From positions 62,001 to 126,000 of the forward strand of contig NZ_QFHO01000004.1 of NCBI RefSeq assembly GCF_004920835.1: DNA of 64,000 nucleotides. The letters are read 5' to 3'. This document shows, piece after piece, positions 17,974 through 26,703 of this stretch. This DNA comes from Stenotrophomonas maltophilia (GTDB taxonomy: Bacteria; Pseudomonadota; Gammaproteobacteria; Xanthomonadales; Xanthomonadaceae). Every line of letters begins with the position of its first letter. Position 1 is the first letter of the stretch. The translations under genes were made by a program, and so were the position numbers. The notes beneath the pieces are model-generated. The model was not told the origin of the DNA. It searched no databases and was given only the letters and a program-made list of their open reading frames with translations.

Positions 17974-20403
17974 CTACTCCTGCGGATCGCGGGTGATGTG
18001 GATGTCGGTCGGGGTCGACAGCGGGATGTTCCGCTCCGCCAGGATCTGCAGCAGGCTGAAGTACAGATCGCTGCGGGTCGCATACACCTGCCGCGGGCTG
18101 GCCACGTACGCGAAGCTGTTGATGGTGATCTGGCCACCGGCAATGCTGTCGATGTAGACCGTCGGCGCCGGCTGTTTCAGCACGTTGGTGTGCGCGGTGT
18201 ACGCATCCAGCAACGCTTGGCGCAGGTTGCCGACATCGGTGCTGGTGGGCACCGCGAACTGGATCTGGATGCGGCCCTGGTTGTTGCCCATCGTCATGTT
18301 GCGGATGGTCTTGGTGATCAGTTCCGAGTTCGGCACGATCAGCGTCGACTTGTCGCTCACCTGGATCTCGGTCGAACGCACGTTGATGCGGCGGATGTCA
18401 CCCTCCTGGTCACCCAGCTTCACCCAGTCGCCGATCTTCACCGGGCGCTCGGCCAGCAGGATCAGGCCCGAGACAAAGTTCTGGATGATCGCCTGCAGGC
18501 CGAAACCAATACCCACCGACAGCGCGCTGACCAGCAGCGCCAGGTTCTTCAGGTTCAGGCCCATGGCGGTCAACGCCCACAGTCCCACCAGGATGATGCC
18601 GACGTAACCGGCAATGGTGCTGATCGAGTTGCGCGCCCCCAGGTCCAGCTCGGTCTTGGGCAGATAGGTGTCGGTCAGCCAGCGTTGCAGCAGCCGGGTC
18701 ACAGCCAGGCCGACCAGCATCACCAGCAGAGCAATGGCGATGCGGCCGGGTTGCAGCGTCAGGTCCTTGGTGATCGGGATGCCGTTGGCCAGCGAGGCCA
18801 CGCGTTCAACGACCGAGCCGATGTTGCCGAACGGCGCTGCCAGTGCCAGCAGCGCGATCAGCACCACGAAGGTACGCAGAACCGCCGACAGCAGCACGCC
18901 AGCCTGCTCCAGCCGCGATACGCTCAGGCCGGTGCTGAGCAGAATGGTCTGGCCAACCTTGCTGTCGGCATTGAGCATCCACGTGCTCAGGTCATCGACG
19001 AATTTGAACAGCAGCGTCGCCGCCAGCACCACGATGCTGCCGCCGATCAACTGCTGGTTCACGAACTTGGCGAAGTTCAGATAGCCCAGCAGGGTGGCGA
19101 TGATGGCCGCTGCCACAGCGATGTTGCCCGCCACGCGTGCCAATACCAGCCAACTGCTGCGGCGCACCGGCGTGGCCGCACCCACGCCATCGGCCTGCGC
19201 CTCCAGCTTGGCCTCGGCCTCGGCGGTCTGCCGGCGATGCAGGCGCGCCAGGGTCACCAGCATGGCCATGATCAGGCCGAGGTAGGTCAGCGCAATCAGG
19301 CCATCCAGCGCCACCGTGGTGACGTCGCTGGTACGCGTGGCCTGATCGAGGGCGACCAGCACCGTGCTCAGCCAGGCCAGCGCCGCCGCACCCCAGGCGT
19401 ATTTGCGCAGCTTCAGTGCGGCGGTGTCATCCAGATTCAGCAACCGCCACGAGGGCCGCTTGGGAACCAGCATGCAGGCGCTGAGCGCGGCGATGAAGGC
19501 GGCGCGGAAGGTAGCCGTCTCCAGGCCGTCGGCCACCACCTGCAGGCGCGGCGCGATGGCATCGATGGCGTCCAGCGCCGCCATCAGTACCACCACGGCA
19601 TAGCCGGGCAGCAGTGTCCCCACCAGCAGCAGCCACATGGCCAGGCCAGAACGCCGCAGGCGGCCATCGGGTGCACGCTCGGACGCAGCAAAGCGACGAC
19701 CCAGCCGGCGCAGCCACAACCGCAGCGGGAACATCATGACCAGTGCAGCCACCAGGCCCAGCAACGGCGTGCCCCAGCCATTGGCCCGGATGCCGGCGAC
19801 GAAGGTATCGCGCCCCTGCTCGGCCAACGGCGCAACGCGTGCGATATCGATCGGCAGGCGCTCGGCAACTTTGCTCCACAGCGCGGGAGACAACGGCGAG
19901 GCAACCTTCTGCCCTAGTTCTTCGGTGCGCTGCGCGACGCGTTGCTGGTCGATGTCGGTCGCCAGCTGCTGGGCACGCACGGCACTGGTCTTGGCCTGCG
20001 CTACCGACGCGGCCAGTCCGTCCCGCTGCTTGGTGATGCTGCGCCGTTGCGCCGTCAGTTCCGGCGGCTCGGTGGTGCCCTCGGCAGGCGTACCCAACTG
20101 CGCCAGTTGTTCGTCGAGGCGAACCAACTGTGGCTGCAGCTCCTTTTCCAGCGCCTCGGCTTCACGCCGCGCCTTCGAGGCGTCCTCGGACAACATGGCC
20201 AGTGTCTCGATGGCCGAAGCATCACCGCGCTTGCGGTCGATCTCCTTCAGGCTGGATTCGATCTGCGCCAACTGCTGCTTTGGCGTGAGGTCCTCATCCT
20301 GTGCCAGCACCGGCGCGGACAGCAGGAGGGCGGAGCACAGCATCAGGACCCACCAGGGCCCTCGTGCACGGATCGATCGCAGGAAAGAAGACAAGCCAGC
20401 CAC
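17974..20403 (-). CDS. Mechanosensitive (MscS-type) ion channel with DUF3772-like N-terminal region
   Basis: An 809-residue inner-membrane channel, the large MscS type. GTG 20403 starts it; a signal sequence (residues about 17-35, WWVLMLCSALLLSAPVLA) precedes a periplasmic helical, coiled-coil-rich domain up to about residue 200. About ten membrane helices follow. The MscS core is at residues 590-800: pore helix LLVSALSVGIGFGLQAIIQN, then FVSGLILLAERPVKIGDWVK and the beta domain VRSTEIQVSDKSTLIVPNSE. It gates in response to membrane tension in osmotic downshock. The MscK name is not given because the relation is only architectural. The stop lies just beyond the nested-hairpin element. Confidence 0.9.
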   Translation of the reverse strand: MAGLSSFLRSIRARGPWWVLMLCSALLLSAPVLAQDEDLTPKQQLAQIESSLKEIDRKRGDASAIETLAMLSEDASKARREAEALEKELQPQLVRLDEQLAQLGTPAEGTTEPPELTAQRRSITKQRDGLAASVAQAKTSAVRAQQLATDIDQQRVAQRTEELGQKVASPLSPALWSKVAERLPIDIARVAPLAEQGRDTFVAGIRANGWGTPLLGLVAALVMMFPLRLWLRRLGRRFAASERAPDGRLRRSGLAMWLLLVGTLLPGYAVVVLMAALDAIDAIAPRLQVVADGLETATFRAAFIAALSACMLVPKRPSWRLLNLDDTAALKLRKYAWGAAALAWLSTVLVALDQATRTSDVTTVALDGLIALTYLGLIMAMLVTLARLHRRQTAEAEAKLEAQADGVGAATPVRRSSWLVLARVAGNIAVAAAIIATLLGYLNFAKFVNQQLIGGSIVVLAATLLFKFVDDLSTWMLNADSKVGQTILLSTGLSVSRLEQAGVLLSAVLRTFVVLIALLALAAPFGNIGSVVERVASLANGIPITKDLTLQPGRIAIALLVMLVGLAVTRLLQRWLTDTYLPKTELDLGARNSISTIAGYVGIILVGLWALTAMGLNLKNLALLVSALSVGIGFGLQAIIQNFVSGLILLAERPVKIGDWVKLGDQEGDIRRINVRSTEIQVSDKSTLIVPNSELITKTIRNMTMGNNQGRIQIQFAVPTSTDVGNLRQALLDAYTAHTNVLKQPAPTVYIDSIAGGQITINSFAYVASPRQVYATRSDLYFSLLQILAERNIPLSTPTDIHITRDPQE

Positions 20404-20490
20404 ACCGGTTCGCGCGGACCACCGCGCCTGCGCGCGACTATACGGCAGAGCCGGTAAAGGGCGGATGGGCGGCCCCGGCAGCGTCGAGCA

Positions 20491-20739
20491 TCAGTACTTC
20501 AGGCGCAGCTCTTCCACCGTGGGCTGCTGCAGCGCGTACCAGTCCTGGAACTCTTCCTCGGTGATCTCATCGGGCGCATACACCGCCACAGGGTGCCAGT
20601 CGTGGTCGGTCGGCAGCGGCTGGCGCGGGCCGGCACGCAGGCTGTAGGCCACGCCTTCGTAGTCAACCAGGTCATCGACCTGCGGCCACTGTTCGCGTGC
20701 GAACGCGGATTCACTCTTCAACAGGATCACCTGGTACAT
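20491..20739 (-). CDS. Small acidic protein of unknown function
   Basis: An 82-residue soluble protein (MYQVILLKSESAFAREQW...) with no signal peptide and an acidic C-terminal half (PDEITEEEFQDWYALQQPTV). ATG 20739 is preferred because GGAGGT lies directly upstream; GTG 20751 is possible. I do not recognise the family. Its codon use matches the host and the frame is well filled between neighbours, so it is likely real. It ends 88 bases before the mechanosensitive channel start and may be co-transcribed with it. Confidence 0.65.
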   Translation of the reverse strand: MYQVILLKSESAFAREQWPQVDDLVDYEGVAYSLRAGPRQPLPTDHDWHPVAVYAPDEITEEEFQDWYALQQPTVEELRLKY

Positions 20740-20921
20740 CGGCACCTCCACCTCGTCTGGATCAGGAAAACACGGCGCTGGCTGCAGGATACCGCCGCGC
20801 CGGTGACAACGGGCGCTCCGCCGGGGCGACGGAACGTTCTGGACACGGCCATCGCCCCGGCTTCACCCGCTCATGGCAAGGCCATCGGCATCGTGGAGGC
20901 CCACCCCTGCAACGACCGCCA

Positions 20922-21416
20922 ATGACCGATCACCCGCCGCTGAAGACCGTTGCCGACCTCAAGCTGCCGCGCTACCTGGGCACCTGGTACGAGATCGCGC
21001 GCCTGCCTATGCGCCATGAACCGGAGGGCTGCACCGACGTGTCGGCGCACTACACGCTGCTCGACAACGGCAACGTCGGCGTCACCAACCGCTGCCGTAT
21101 GGACGGCGAGGTCGAGGAAGCCACCGGCGAGGCCTGTGCCGTCGACAACGACAGCGCGCGGCTGGAGGTGAGCTTCCTGCCCAAGGGCCTGCGCTGGTTG
21201 CCGTTCGCCAAGGGCGACTACTGGGTGATCCAGGTTGCTCCGGACTACAGCGTGGCGCTGGTCGGCAGCCCGGACCGTAAATACCTGTGGCTGCTGGCGC
21301 GCGAGCCACGCCTGGACGCGACCGTGCAGGACCATTATCTGGCGGCGGCCCGCCTGCAGGGCTTCGATCTGTCCGAACTGATCCAGACCCCGCACACCGG
21401 CCGCCCCACCGCCTGA
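20922..21416 (+). CDS. Lipocalin family protein (Blc-like) without export signal
   Basis: A 164-residue bacterial lipocalin. The first structurally conserved region reads YLGTWYEIARLPMRHEPEGC, followed by VTNRCRMDGEVEEATGEA and GDYWVIQVAPDYSVALVGSP, and the C-terminal YLWLLAREPRLD. These are all standard Blc motifs. E. coli Blc is an outer-membrane lipoprotein, but this protein starts MTDHPPLKTVADLKLP with no signal peptide or lipobox, so it should be cytoplasmic unless a start further upstream is used. The frame is open upstream to 20697 but that stretch has no signal character. It lies 13 bases before an oxidoreductase gene, probably one transcript. Confidence 0.9.
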   Translation: MTDHPPLKTVADLKLPRYLGTWYEIARLPMRHEPEGCTDVSAHYTLLDNGNVGVTNRCRMDGEVEEATGEACAVDNDSARLEVSFLPKGLRWLPFAKGDYWVIQVAPDYSVALVGSPDRKYLWLLAREPRLDATVQDHYLAAARLQGFDLSELIQTPHTGRPTA

Positions 21417-21429
21417 GCAACGCACGACC

Positions 21430-22638
21430 ATGGACCTCAAGAGTGGCTACCCGTGGTGGGCGGTACGCAACGGCCTGATCCACGCCTTTCCCCCGCTGCA
21501 GCAGGACCTGCGCTGCGACGTGCTGGTGGTCGGCGGCGGCATCACCGGCGCGCTGATTGCCGACGAACTGTCCCGGCATGGCCACGACGTGGCGGTGATC
21601 GAGCAGCGCGACATCGGCTGGGGCAGTACCGCCGCCAGCACAGCGCTGCTGCAGTACGAGATAGATACCCATCTGCTGGAACTGGCCCAAAGCTATGGCC
21701 AGGACGCCGCCGCGCTGGCCTACCGGGCCTGTGCCGAGGCGATTCCGGCGCTGGGCGAGGTCGCTCGCGGTCTGAAAGACGTTGATTTCCAGCGCATGGA
21801 CAGCCTGTACCTGGCCAGCCGCCACCGTGACGTCCCCACCCTGATGGCCGAGGGTGAGGCCCGGCGCAGCATTGGCCTGGATGCCCGCTGGCTCGGCCCG
21901 GAGGCACTGCAGGAACGCTTCGACGTGGACGCCGGTGGTGCCCTGCTCACACGCCAGGCGGCACGGGTCGATCCCTATCGCCTGACCTATGGGTTGCTGC
22001 AGCGCGTGCGCCGGCGCGGCGGCAATGTGCATGACCGTACGGTGCTGCACACGCTCACGCCCAGCGCGCGGGGGGTGACCGCACTCACCGAGGGCGGCGC
22101 CACGATTCACGCCCGCCATGTGGTGCTGGCAATGGGCTACGCCAACCAGACGTGGCTGCAGCAGCGCGTCGCACGTAACCGCAGCAGCTATGCCTTCATT
22201 ACCGACCCGATCGATGCGGACGTGCTGGGCCGCCTGCGCAACACGATGGTGTGGGAGAGTGCACGTCCCTACCTGTACCTGCGCGCCACCGGCGATCGCC
22301 GCCTGCTGGTGGGCGGCCTGGACGACGCCATCGACATTCCCGCCCGCCGTGATCGGCGCGTAGAACGCAAGGCCGACAAGCTGATGAAACAGCTGCTGCA
22401 TTGGTTCCCACGGCTGGACCCGGTGCCGGCGTTTTCCTGGGCCGGCACCTTTGCCGAAACGGCGGACGGCCTGCCGTTCTTCGGCCCGCACGATCAATGG
22501 GGGCCACGGGTGCACTTCGCCATGGCCTACGGCGGCAACGGCATCACCTATTCGATGATCGGCGCGCAGCTGCTGCGGGCCCGGATCGAGCGGCGCAAGC
22601 ACCCGCTGCAGGGGCTGTTCGGGTTCGGGCGGTTGTAG
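21430..22638 (+). CDS. FAD-dependent oxidoreductase (DAO / glycine-oxidase-like)
   Basis: A 402-residue flavoprotein of the D-amino-acid oxidase family. The dinucleotide motif CDVLVVGGGITGALIADELS begins near residue 28, followed by the second ADP-contact strand VAVIEQRDIGWGSTAASTAL. The C-terminal part has the family's FAD-closing segment GLPFFGPHDQWG and FAMAYGGNGITYSMIGAQLL. The substrate is probably an amine or hydroxy acid; nothing in the sequence fixes it. It follows the lipocalin gene closely, suggesting that the two products are made together. The N-terminal KSGYPWWAVRNGLI is typical of this subgroup of oxidases. Confidence 0.88.
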   Translation: MDLKSGYPWWAVRNGLIHAFPPLQQDLRCDVLVVGGGITGALIADELSRHGHDVAVIEQRDIGWGSTAASTALLQYEIDTHLLELAQSYGQDAAALAYRACAEAIPALGEVARGLKDVDFQRMDSLYLASRHRDVPTLMAEGEARRSIGLDARWLGPEALQERFDVDAGGALLTRQAARVDPYRLTYGLLQRVRRRGGNVHDRTVLHTLTPSARGVTALTEGGATIHARHVVLAMGYANQTWLQQRVARNRSSYAFITDPIDADVLGRLRNTMVWESARPYLYLRATGDRRLLVGGLDDAIDIPARRDRRVERKADKLMKQLLHWFPRLDPVPAFSWAGTFAETADGLPFFGPHDQWGPRVHFAMAYGGNGITYSMIGAQLLRARIERRKHPLQGLFGFGRL

Positions 22639-22764
22639 CGCGCAACCAGGCATGGCCTGGCTCTACCCCAATCCGGCGCCGACAGGCATCATTCAAGCAG
22701 CCCCTGCTAGCGTCGGCCTGTACCGCCGCGTGTTGCGTGGCCACCTGTCCGCTGGAGCGCCGTC

Positions 22765-23247
22765 ATGATCCGCCCCCTGACCCTGCTGCTGTGCCTGGCC
22801 CTGCCGGGAACCGTGCTGGCCCAGTCCGCTGCTGGCGCGACCGCGCCGCAGGCGACCGGGCTGGATCTGTCGCTGCCGCAGGCACCGATGCGCTATCTGA
22901 ACGATGCGAGCCTGAAGCAGGACCCGCCGGGCACGTTCTACGGCGACAAGAGCGGCCCGCGCGTGCACGACGACGCGAAGATCGCCGACGTGACCGACGA
23001 TAAGGTCAAGGTGTCGGGCAGTTTCACCACCGGCATCGGTTATTCCAAGAACGGCGGCAACAGCCACTACAACGCCGCCACCCTGAACCTCAGCAAGAAC
23101 TACACCACCGATGAAGGCAAGACCCATGGGGTCAACGTCAACATCCACGTGAGCGAAGGCAAGGGCCCAGGCTTCTACGGCCCGTACGGCGGCTACTACG
23201 GCCGCGGCCCGGGCTATTGGGATTACCCGCCGCCGTTTGGTTGGTAA
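22765..23247 (+). CDS. Secreted Gly/Tyr-rich protein of unknown function
   Basis: A 160-residue protein with a clear Sec signal peptide (LTLLLCLALPGTVLAQS, cleavage after about residue 19). The mature part contains a repetitive beta-like middle (GYSKNGGNSHYNAATLNLSK) and a C-terminal tail rich in Gly, Tyr and Pro (GFYGPYGGYYGRGPGYWDYP). It resembles small periplasmic or surface proteins of Xanthomonadaceae, but I do not recognise a named family. It stands alone and is followed by an array of repeats. Confidence 0.75.
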   Translation: MIRPLTLLLCLALPGTVLAQSAAGATAPQATGLDLSLPQAPMRYLNDASLKQDPPGTFYGDKSGPRVHDDAKIADVTDDKVKVSGSFTTGIGYSKNGGNSHYNAATLNLSKNYTTDEGKTHGVNVNIHVSEGKGPGFYGPYGGYYGRGPGYWDYPPPFGW

Positions 23248-23264
23248 GCCCCGCGTCGGGCCTG

Positions 23265-23388
23265 GGCCGACCAAGGTCGGCCACTACCGGTGCACGTGTC
23301 CGGTAGGTGTCGACCTTGCATGTGCCGGTGGGTGTCGACCTTGGTCGACACGCTCTGCTTTCCGTGCCGACCAAGGTCGGCACCTACC
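23265..23388. repeat. Cluster of four SMAG-like palindromes
   Basis: Units at 23265-23288 (GGCCGACC AA GGTCGGCC, then ACTACC), about 23302-23326 (GTAGGTGTCGACCTT then diverged, a broken half), 23327-23352 (GGTGTCGACC TT GGTCGACAC) and 23364-23388 (GTGCCGACC AA GGTCGGCAC then CTACC). They fill the gap between convergent genes. Confidence 0.85.
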
Positions 23389-23398
23389 GGCACGCGAA

Positions 23399-23833
23399 TC
23401 AATCCAGCCAGCCATCGCGCTCGCTGTGCAGGATGCGGCCGTCATATCCGCTCAGGCGCACGTCCACCTTCTGGTTGCGGGCATTGCGCGCTTCCAGCGA
23501 CCACGTCGCACCATCGCGTTCCAGCGAATGGATCTCGCGCAGGCCATGCGCCTGTGCCCGTGCCAGCACCTGCTCGGTGGTCAACAGTGCGCGGCTGCTG
23601 TGCTCATCGAAGATCTCGCCGGTCTTGGGGTCAACGTAGACCTCGCTGAAGCGACCGTCGGCGCGGCTCACGTCGGCTTCCCACAGGCCGTCATCGCGTT
23701 CGATCTCGTGGATCTGGGTGTAGCCGGCCTTGCGCAGGGTCTGTTCGACCTGGGCCATGCCCAGCGGCGCGGCCTGTACAGCCGGTGCGATGGCCAGCAG
23801 AGCAACAGTGGCGAGGGTGAGCGACTTCAACAT
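23399..23833 (-). CDS. Periplasmic PepSY-domain protein
   Basis: A 144-residue exported protein with signal peptide LATVALLAIAPAVQAAPL. Two PepSY-like halves can be read: residues about 25-75 (MAQVEQTLRKAGYTQIHEIE ... SEVYVDPKTGEIFDE) and about 80-144 (TTEQVLARAQAHGLREIHSL ... KVDVRLSGYDGRILHSERDG). PepSY domains bind or inhibit peptidases and often accompany two-component systems. It is divergent from a second PepSY gene that leads into a PhoP/PhoQ-like operon. The shared intergenic region contains the probable PhoP box, so both are likely targets of that regulator. Confidence 0.85.
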   Translation of the reverse strand: MLKSLTLATVALLAIAPAVQAAPLGMAQVEQTLRKAGYTQIHEIERDDGLWEADVSRADGRFSEVYVDPKTGEIFDEHSSRALLTTEQVLARAQAHGLREIHSLERDGATWSLEARNARNQKVDVRLSGYDGRILHSERDGWLD

Positions 23834-23892
23834 GGGGGTTCTCCTGTTCGTGTTCGTGACCGGACCATCCCGGCAAGGCCACGATGCACCCC

Positions 23893-23938
23893 GTGGTTAA
23901 CAGCGTCTTAGCCGCCCCTGTTAGCCAACGGTTAGTCG
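23893..23938. promoter_or_regulatory. Candidate PhoP-type direct-repeat box
   Basis: Four (G/C)(G/T)TTA-like repeats: TGGTTA (23894), TCTTAG (23906), TGTTAG (23919), GGTTAG (23930). Within each pair the TTA cores are 11 bases apart. Eleven-base direct-repeat spacing is the hallmark of PhoP boxes (two hexamers, five-base gap). The site lies between divergent PepSY genes, just upstream of the two-component operon. Confidence 0.55.
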
Positions 23939-23984
23939 CCACCAGCACACTCACGCCCGTTCCCCTTACCTTTCCGCATCCGCC

Positions 23985-24275
23985 ATGCTTGCGACCCTGC
24001 CCCTGCTGCTGGCCCTGGCCAGCGCCCCGACCGCCGCCGCGCCCGCACAGGATCCGGCGCAGCAGGTCGCGCGCCGCGCCGTGCAGCAAGGCCGTTACGT
24101 GCCATTGGAAAGCGTGGTGCGCGATGCCCTCAAGCGCTACCCGGGCCAGCTGCTGGAAGTGGAGCTGGACGATGGCGTCTACGAGGTGGAGATCCTGCGC
24201 GGCGACGGCGTGGTGGTGGAGCTGGACTATGATGCGCGCAGCGGAAAGCTGCTGAAGACGGAGCTGGACGATTGA
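23985..24275 (+). CDS. PepSY-domain protein leading the two-component operon
   Basis: A 96-residue protein with a signal peptide (TLPLLLALASAPTAAAPAQ) and one PepSY domain (residues about 40-96: VPLESVVRDALKRYPGQLLE ... VELDYDARSGKLLKTELDD). Small PepSY proteins encoded next to sensor kinases are thought to modulate the sensor in the periplasm; that role is inferred here. Its stop codon overlaps the start of the response regulator (TGATG), so the three genes form a translationally coupled operon. Confidence 0.87.
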   Translation: MLATLPLLLALASAPTAAAPAQDPAQQVARRAVQQGRYVPLESVVRDALKRYPGQLLEVELDDGVYEVEILRGDGVVVELDYDARSGKLLKTELDD

Positions 24276-24934
24276 TGCGCATCCTGTTGGCCGAAGACGA
24301 TGCTGCGCTGGCACAGCGCCTGCTGCCCCTGCTGGAACAGGCCGGCTACGTGGTGCACGTGGTTGCCGACGGGCGCGAGGCCGAGGAAATCGGCCAGATC
24401 GAAGACCTGCAGGCCGCCATCGTCGACCTCGGCCTGCCCGGGCTGGACGGATTGAGCGTGATCGAGCGCTGGCGCGGCAATGGCCGCAGCTTTCCGGTGC
24501 TGGTGCTGACCGCGCGCGGGCGCTGGCACGACAAGCTGGCCGGCTTCGATGCCGGCGCCGACGACTACCTGACCAAACCGTTCCAGGCCGACGAACTGGT
24601 GCTGCGCTTGCGCGCACTGATCCGCCGCAGCCATGGCCACGCCAGCCCGCGCCTGCACTGCGGCCCGCTGCAACTGGACGTCAATGCAGGCCGCTTCGAA
24701 CTGGATGGGCAGGCGCTGTCGCTGAGCCCGCAGGAGTTCCGCCTGCTCAGTTACTTCATCCACCACAGCGGCCAGGTGATCGGCCGCGACCGTCTGGGCG
24801 AACAGGTGTTCGATGGCGGCCACGATCCGGACTCGAACGCGCTGGACGTGCTGCTGGGGCGGGTGCGTCGCAAGCTCGGCACCGAGCTGATCCAGACCGT
24901 GCGCGGCCAGGGTTGGCGGCTGGCCGCGCCATGA
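24275..24934 (+). CDS. phoP: OmpR/PhoP-family response regulator
   Basis: A 219-residue two-domain regulator. The receiver domain (1-115) has the acidic pair ED at 7-8, phospho-acceptor Asp51 in AAIVDLGLPGLDGLSVI, conserved Thr in VLVLTARGRWHDKL and Lys in DDYLTKPF. The C-terminal winged helix (125-219) ends VDVLLGRVRRKLG-like (LDVLLGRVRRKLGTELIQTV). The motif string IVDLGLP..DGL..I.RWR is close to enterobacterial PhoP. Starts with ATG 24275, overlapping the PepSY gene; ends overlapping the kinase gene. The symbol is given on sequence likeness; several PhoP-like paralogues exist in this group. Confidence 0.85.
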   Translation: MRILLAEDDAALAQRLLPLLEQAGYVVHVVADGREAEEIGQIEDLQAAIVDLGLPGLDGLSVIERWRGNGRSFPVLVLTARGRWHDKLAGFDAGADDYLTKPFQADELVLRLRALIRRSHGHASPRLHCGPLQLDVNAGRFELDGQALSLSPQEFRLLSYFIHHSGQVIGRDRLGEQVFDGGHDPDSNALDVLLGRVRRKLGTELIQTVRGQGWRLAAP

Positions 24935-26250
24935 CCCGGCAGCCTTCATTGCGACGGCGCCTGCTGCTGGCCGGCGGCGTCGGCCTGCTGCTGGTCTCGC
25001 TGCTGGCCAGTTCACTGCTGGGCGAACTGTTCAAGCGCAGCGCGCGTGACCGGCTCGACCACGAACTGCAGCAGGACATGCTGACCCTGCTGGCACAGGC
25101 CGAAGTGGATCCGGAAGGACAGCTGCGCCTGCGCCAGGAACCGAACGACGCGCGCTTCCAGCGGGTGTTTTCCGGTGCGTACTGGCAGATCGCCGGTGCC
25201 GATGGCCGTGTGCTGCTGCAGTCGCGCTCGCTGTGGGATGAAACCCTGCCGGCCACGACCAGCGGGCCGGCCACGCGCAATCTGAGCGGGCCGCTGCAGC
25301 AATCCCTGCGCGCACGTGTGCAGCAGGTGCGGTTGCCGCGCGCCAGCGAGCCGTTCGTGGTCGTGGTCGCCACCGACCGCAGTGCGCTGGATGCGGATGT
25401 GGCCGCATTCCGTCAGCGCACGGCCATCGCCCTGGCCGTGCTGGTAGCCGCGTGGCTGGCAGTGCTGGCCAGCCAGGTGCACTTCGGATTGCGTCCGCTG
25501 CATCGCCTCGGTGCACAGCTGGAACGGGTGCGTCGCGGCGACGCGCAGCGCATCGATACACAGGGGCTGGGTGCGGAGGTCGCACCGCTGGGCGAAGAAC
25601 TCAACGCGCTTTTGGAGCACCAGCAACGCATGGTGGCGCGCGCGCGTACCAGCGCACAGGATCTGGCGCATGCGCTGAAAACCCCGCTGAGCGTGCTGGC
25701 CACCGAGGCCGATGGCGACGGCACGCACTGGCGCACCACCGTGCGCGAGCAAAGCGCACGCATGCAGGCCAGTGTTGACCGTTACCTGGCTGCCGGGCTG
25801 GCCGCCGACCATCGCCAGCGCACCGACGTGGCCGCTGTCGCGCAAGCACTGTGCAGGCTGATGGCACGCGTGCATGGCGAACGCGGCATTGCGTTCACGG
25901 CGGAAGGCATCGATCCGGCGCTGCAGTTCGCCGGTGCCAGTGCCGATCTGGAAGAAATGCTGGGCAACCTGCTGGATAACGCCGGGCGGTGGGCGCAACA
26001 GCAGGTGGACGTCACCGCAGACAGCAGTGACGGGCAGCTACGCATCGAAGTACGTGATGACGGTCCGGGCCTGGCCGCGGAGTCACTGTCACAGGTCACG
26101 CAGCGTGGCGTGCGGCTGGATGAGCGCGAGGGCAGCAGTGGGCTGGGCCTGGCGATTGTGGGGGATATCGCCGCCAGTTATGGCGGGCGCTTGGCGCTTG
26201 AGAATGCGCAGCCGGGATTGCGTGCGACGTTGTGGTTGCCGTTGGGGTGA
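24931..26250 (+). CDS. phoQ: PhoQ-like sensor histidine kinase
   Basis: A 439-residue inner-membrane kinase. TM1 lies at residues about 13-33 and TM2 at about 165-185, leaving a periplasmic sensor of about 130 residues. HAMP follows TM2. The phospho-acceptor is His247 in DLAHALKTPLSVL, the H-x-LKTPL type shared with PhoQ. The ATPase domain has NLLDNAGRWAQ (N box), DDGPGLAAESL (G1) and GLGLAIVGDIAASYGG (G2). It overlaps the regulator gene by four bases (ATGA). The sensor is less acidic than enterobacterial PhoQ, so divalent-cation sensing should not be assumed. Confidence 0.85.
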   Translation: MTRQPSLRRRLLLAGGVGLLLVSLLASSLLGELFKRSARDRLDHELQQDMLTLLAQAEVDPEGQLRLRQEPNDARFQRVFSGAYWQIAGADGRVLLQSRSLWDETLPATTSGPATRNLSGPLQQSLRARVQQVRLPRASEPFVVVVATDRSALDADVAAFRQRTAIALAVLVAAWLAVLASQVHFGLRPLHRLGAQLERVRRGDAQRIDTQGLGAEVAPLGEELNALLEHQQRMVARARTSAQDLAHALKTPLSVLATEADGDGTHWRTTVREQSARMQASVDRYLAAGLAADHRQRTDVAAVAQALCRLMARVHGERGIAFTAEGIDPALQFAGASADLEEMLGNLLDNAGRWAQQQVDVTADSSDGQLRIEVRDDGPGLAAESLSQVTQRGVRLDEREGSSGLGLAIVGDIAASYGGRLALENAQPGLRATLWLPLG

Positions 26251-26310
26251 AGCGGCCAACCTGACGGCCGGCTCTACCAAGCGTCAATTCGACTGGTCGC
26301 CGTGCACCCG

Positions 26311-26367
26311 GTAGGTGTCGACCTTGGTCGACACGCATCAAAAGCGCCGACCAAGGTCGGCATCCAC
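26311..26367. repeat. Pair of SMAG-like palindromes
   Basis: Unit 1 at 26311-26334 (GTAG, GTGTCGACC TT GGTCGACAC). Unit 2 at 26344-26367 in opposite orientation (GCCGACC AA GGTCGGC, then ATCCAC, a degenerate CTAC end). They separate the convergent kinase and DUF6122 genes. Confidence 0.8.
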
Positions 26368-26374
26368 CCATGCA

Positions 26375-26695
26375 TCAACGGTGATGCATCCACCAGCAGT
26401 CAATCGCGTCCAGCACGATGTGGATGATCAAACCGATGCCGAACAACCGCGTTTTCTTCGGCACGCACAGCCCGGCATAGACCGCAATCGCCGGTGCGGT
26501 GTGCAGCGGGTGGAAACCGATGCTGCAGCGGTTCGGTGCATAGATCGGGTCGGCCAGCAGATGGTCCAGATCGATGATCCAGCCCAGCAGCATCAGCAGC
26601 CACGCCGAGGCGAAGCGCTTGCGCCAGAACAGCCATGCCAGCAACGCTGGCACGGCGGCATGCAGGAACAGGTGGAAGATCGCGCGGGCGCTCAT
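26375..26695 (-). CDS. DUF6122-like small membrane protein
   Basis: A 106-residue protein with about three to four hydrophobic helices and conserved His residues: FHLFLHAAVPALLAWLFW, GWIIDLDHLLADP, FHPLHTAPA and LIIHIVLDAIDCWWMHHR. The Asp/His pattern (DLDHLLAD, FHPLHT, H..LD) resembles the YdjM/DUF457-type membrane proteins that look like metal-dependent hydrolases, and matches what I know of DUF6122. Function is unknown. It lies 40 bases downstream of speA on the same strand, with a GTAG repeat nearby on its upstream side. Confidence 0.75.
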   Translation of the reverse strand: MSARAIFHLFLHAAVPALLAWLFWRKRFASAWLLMLLGWIIDLDHLLADPIYAPNRCSIGFHPLHTAPAIAVYAGLCVPKKTRLFGIGLIIHIVLDAIDCWWMHHR

Positions 26696-26703
26696 CAGGG
26701 CCG

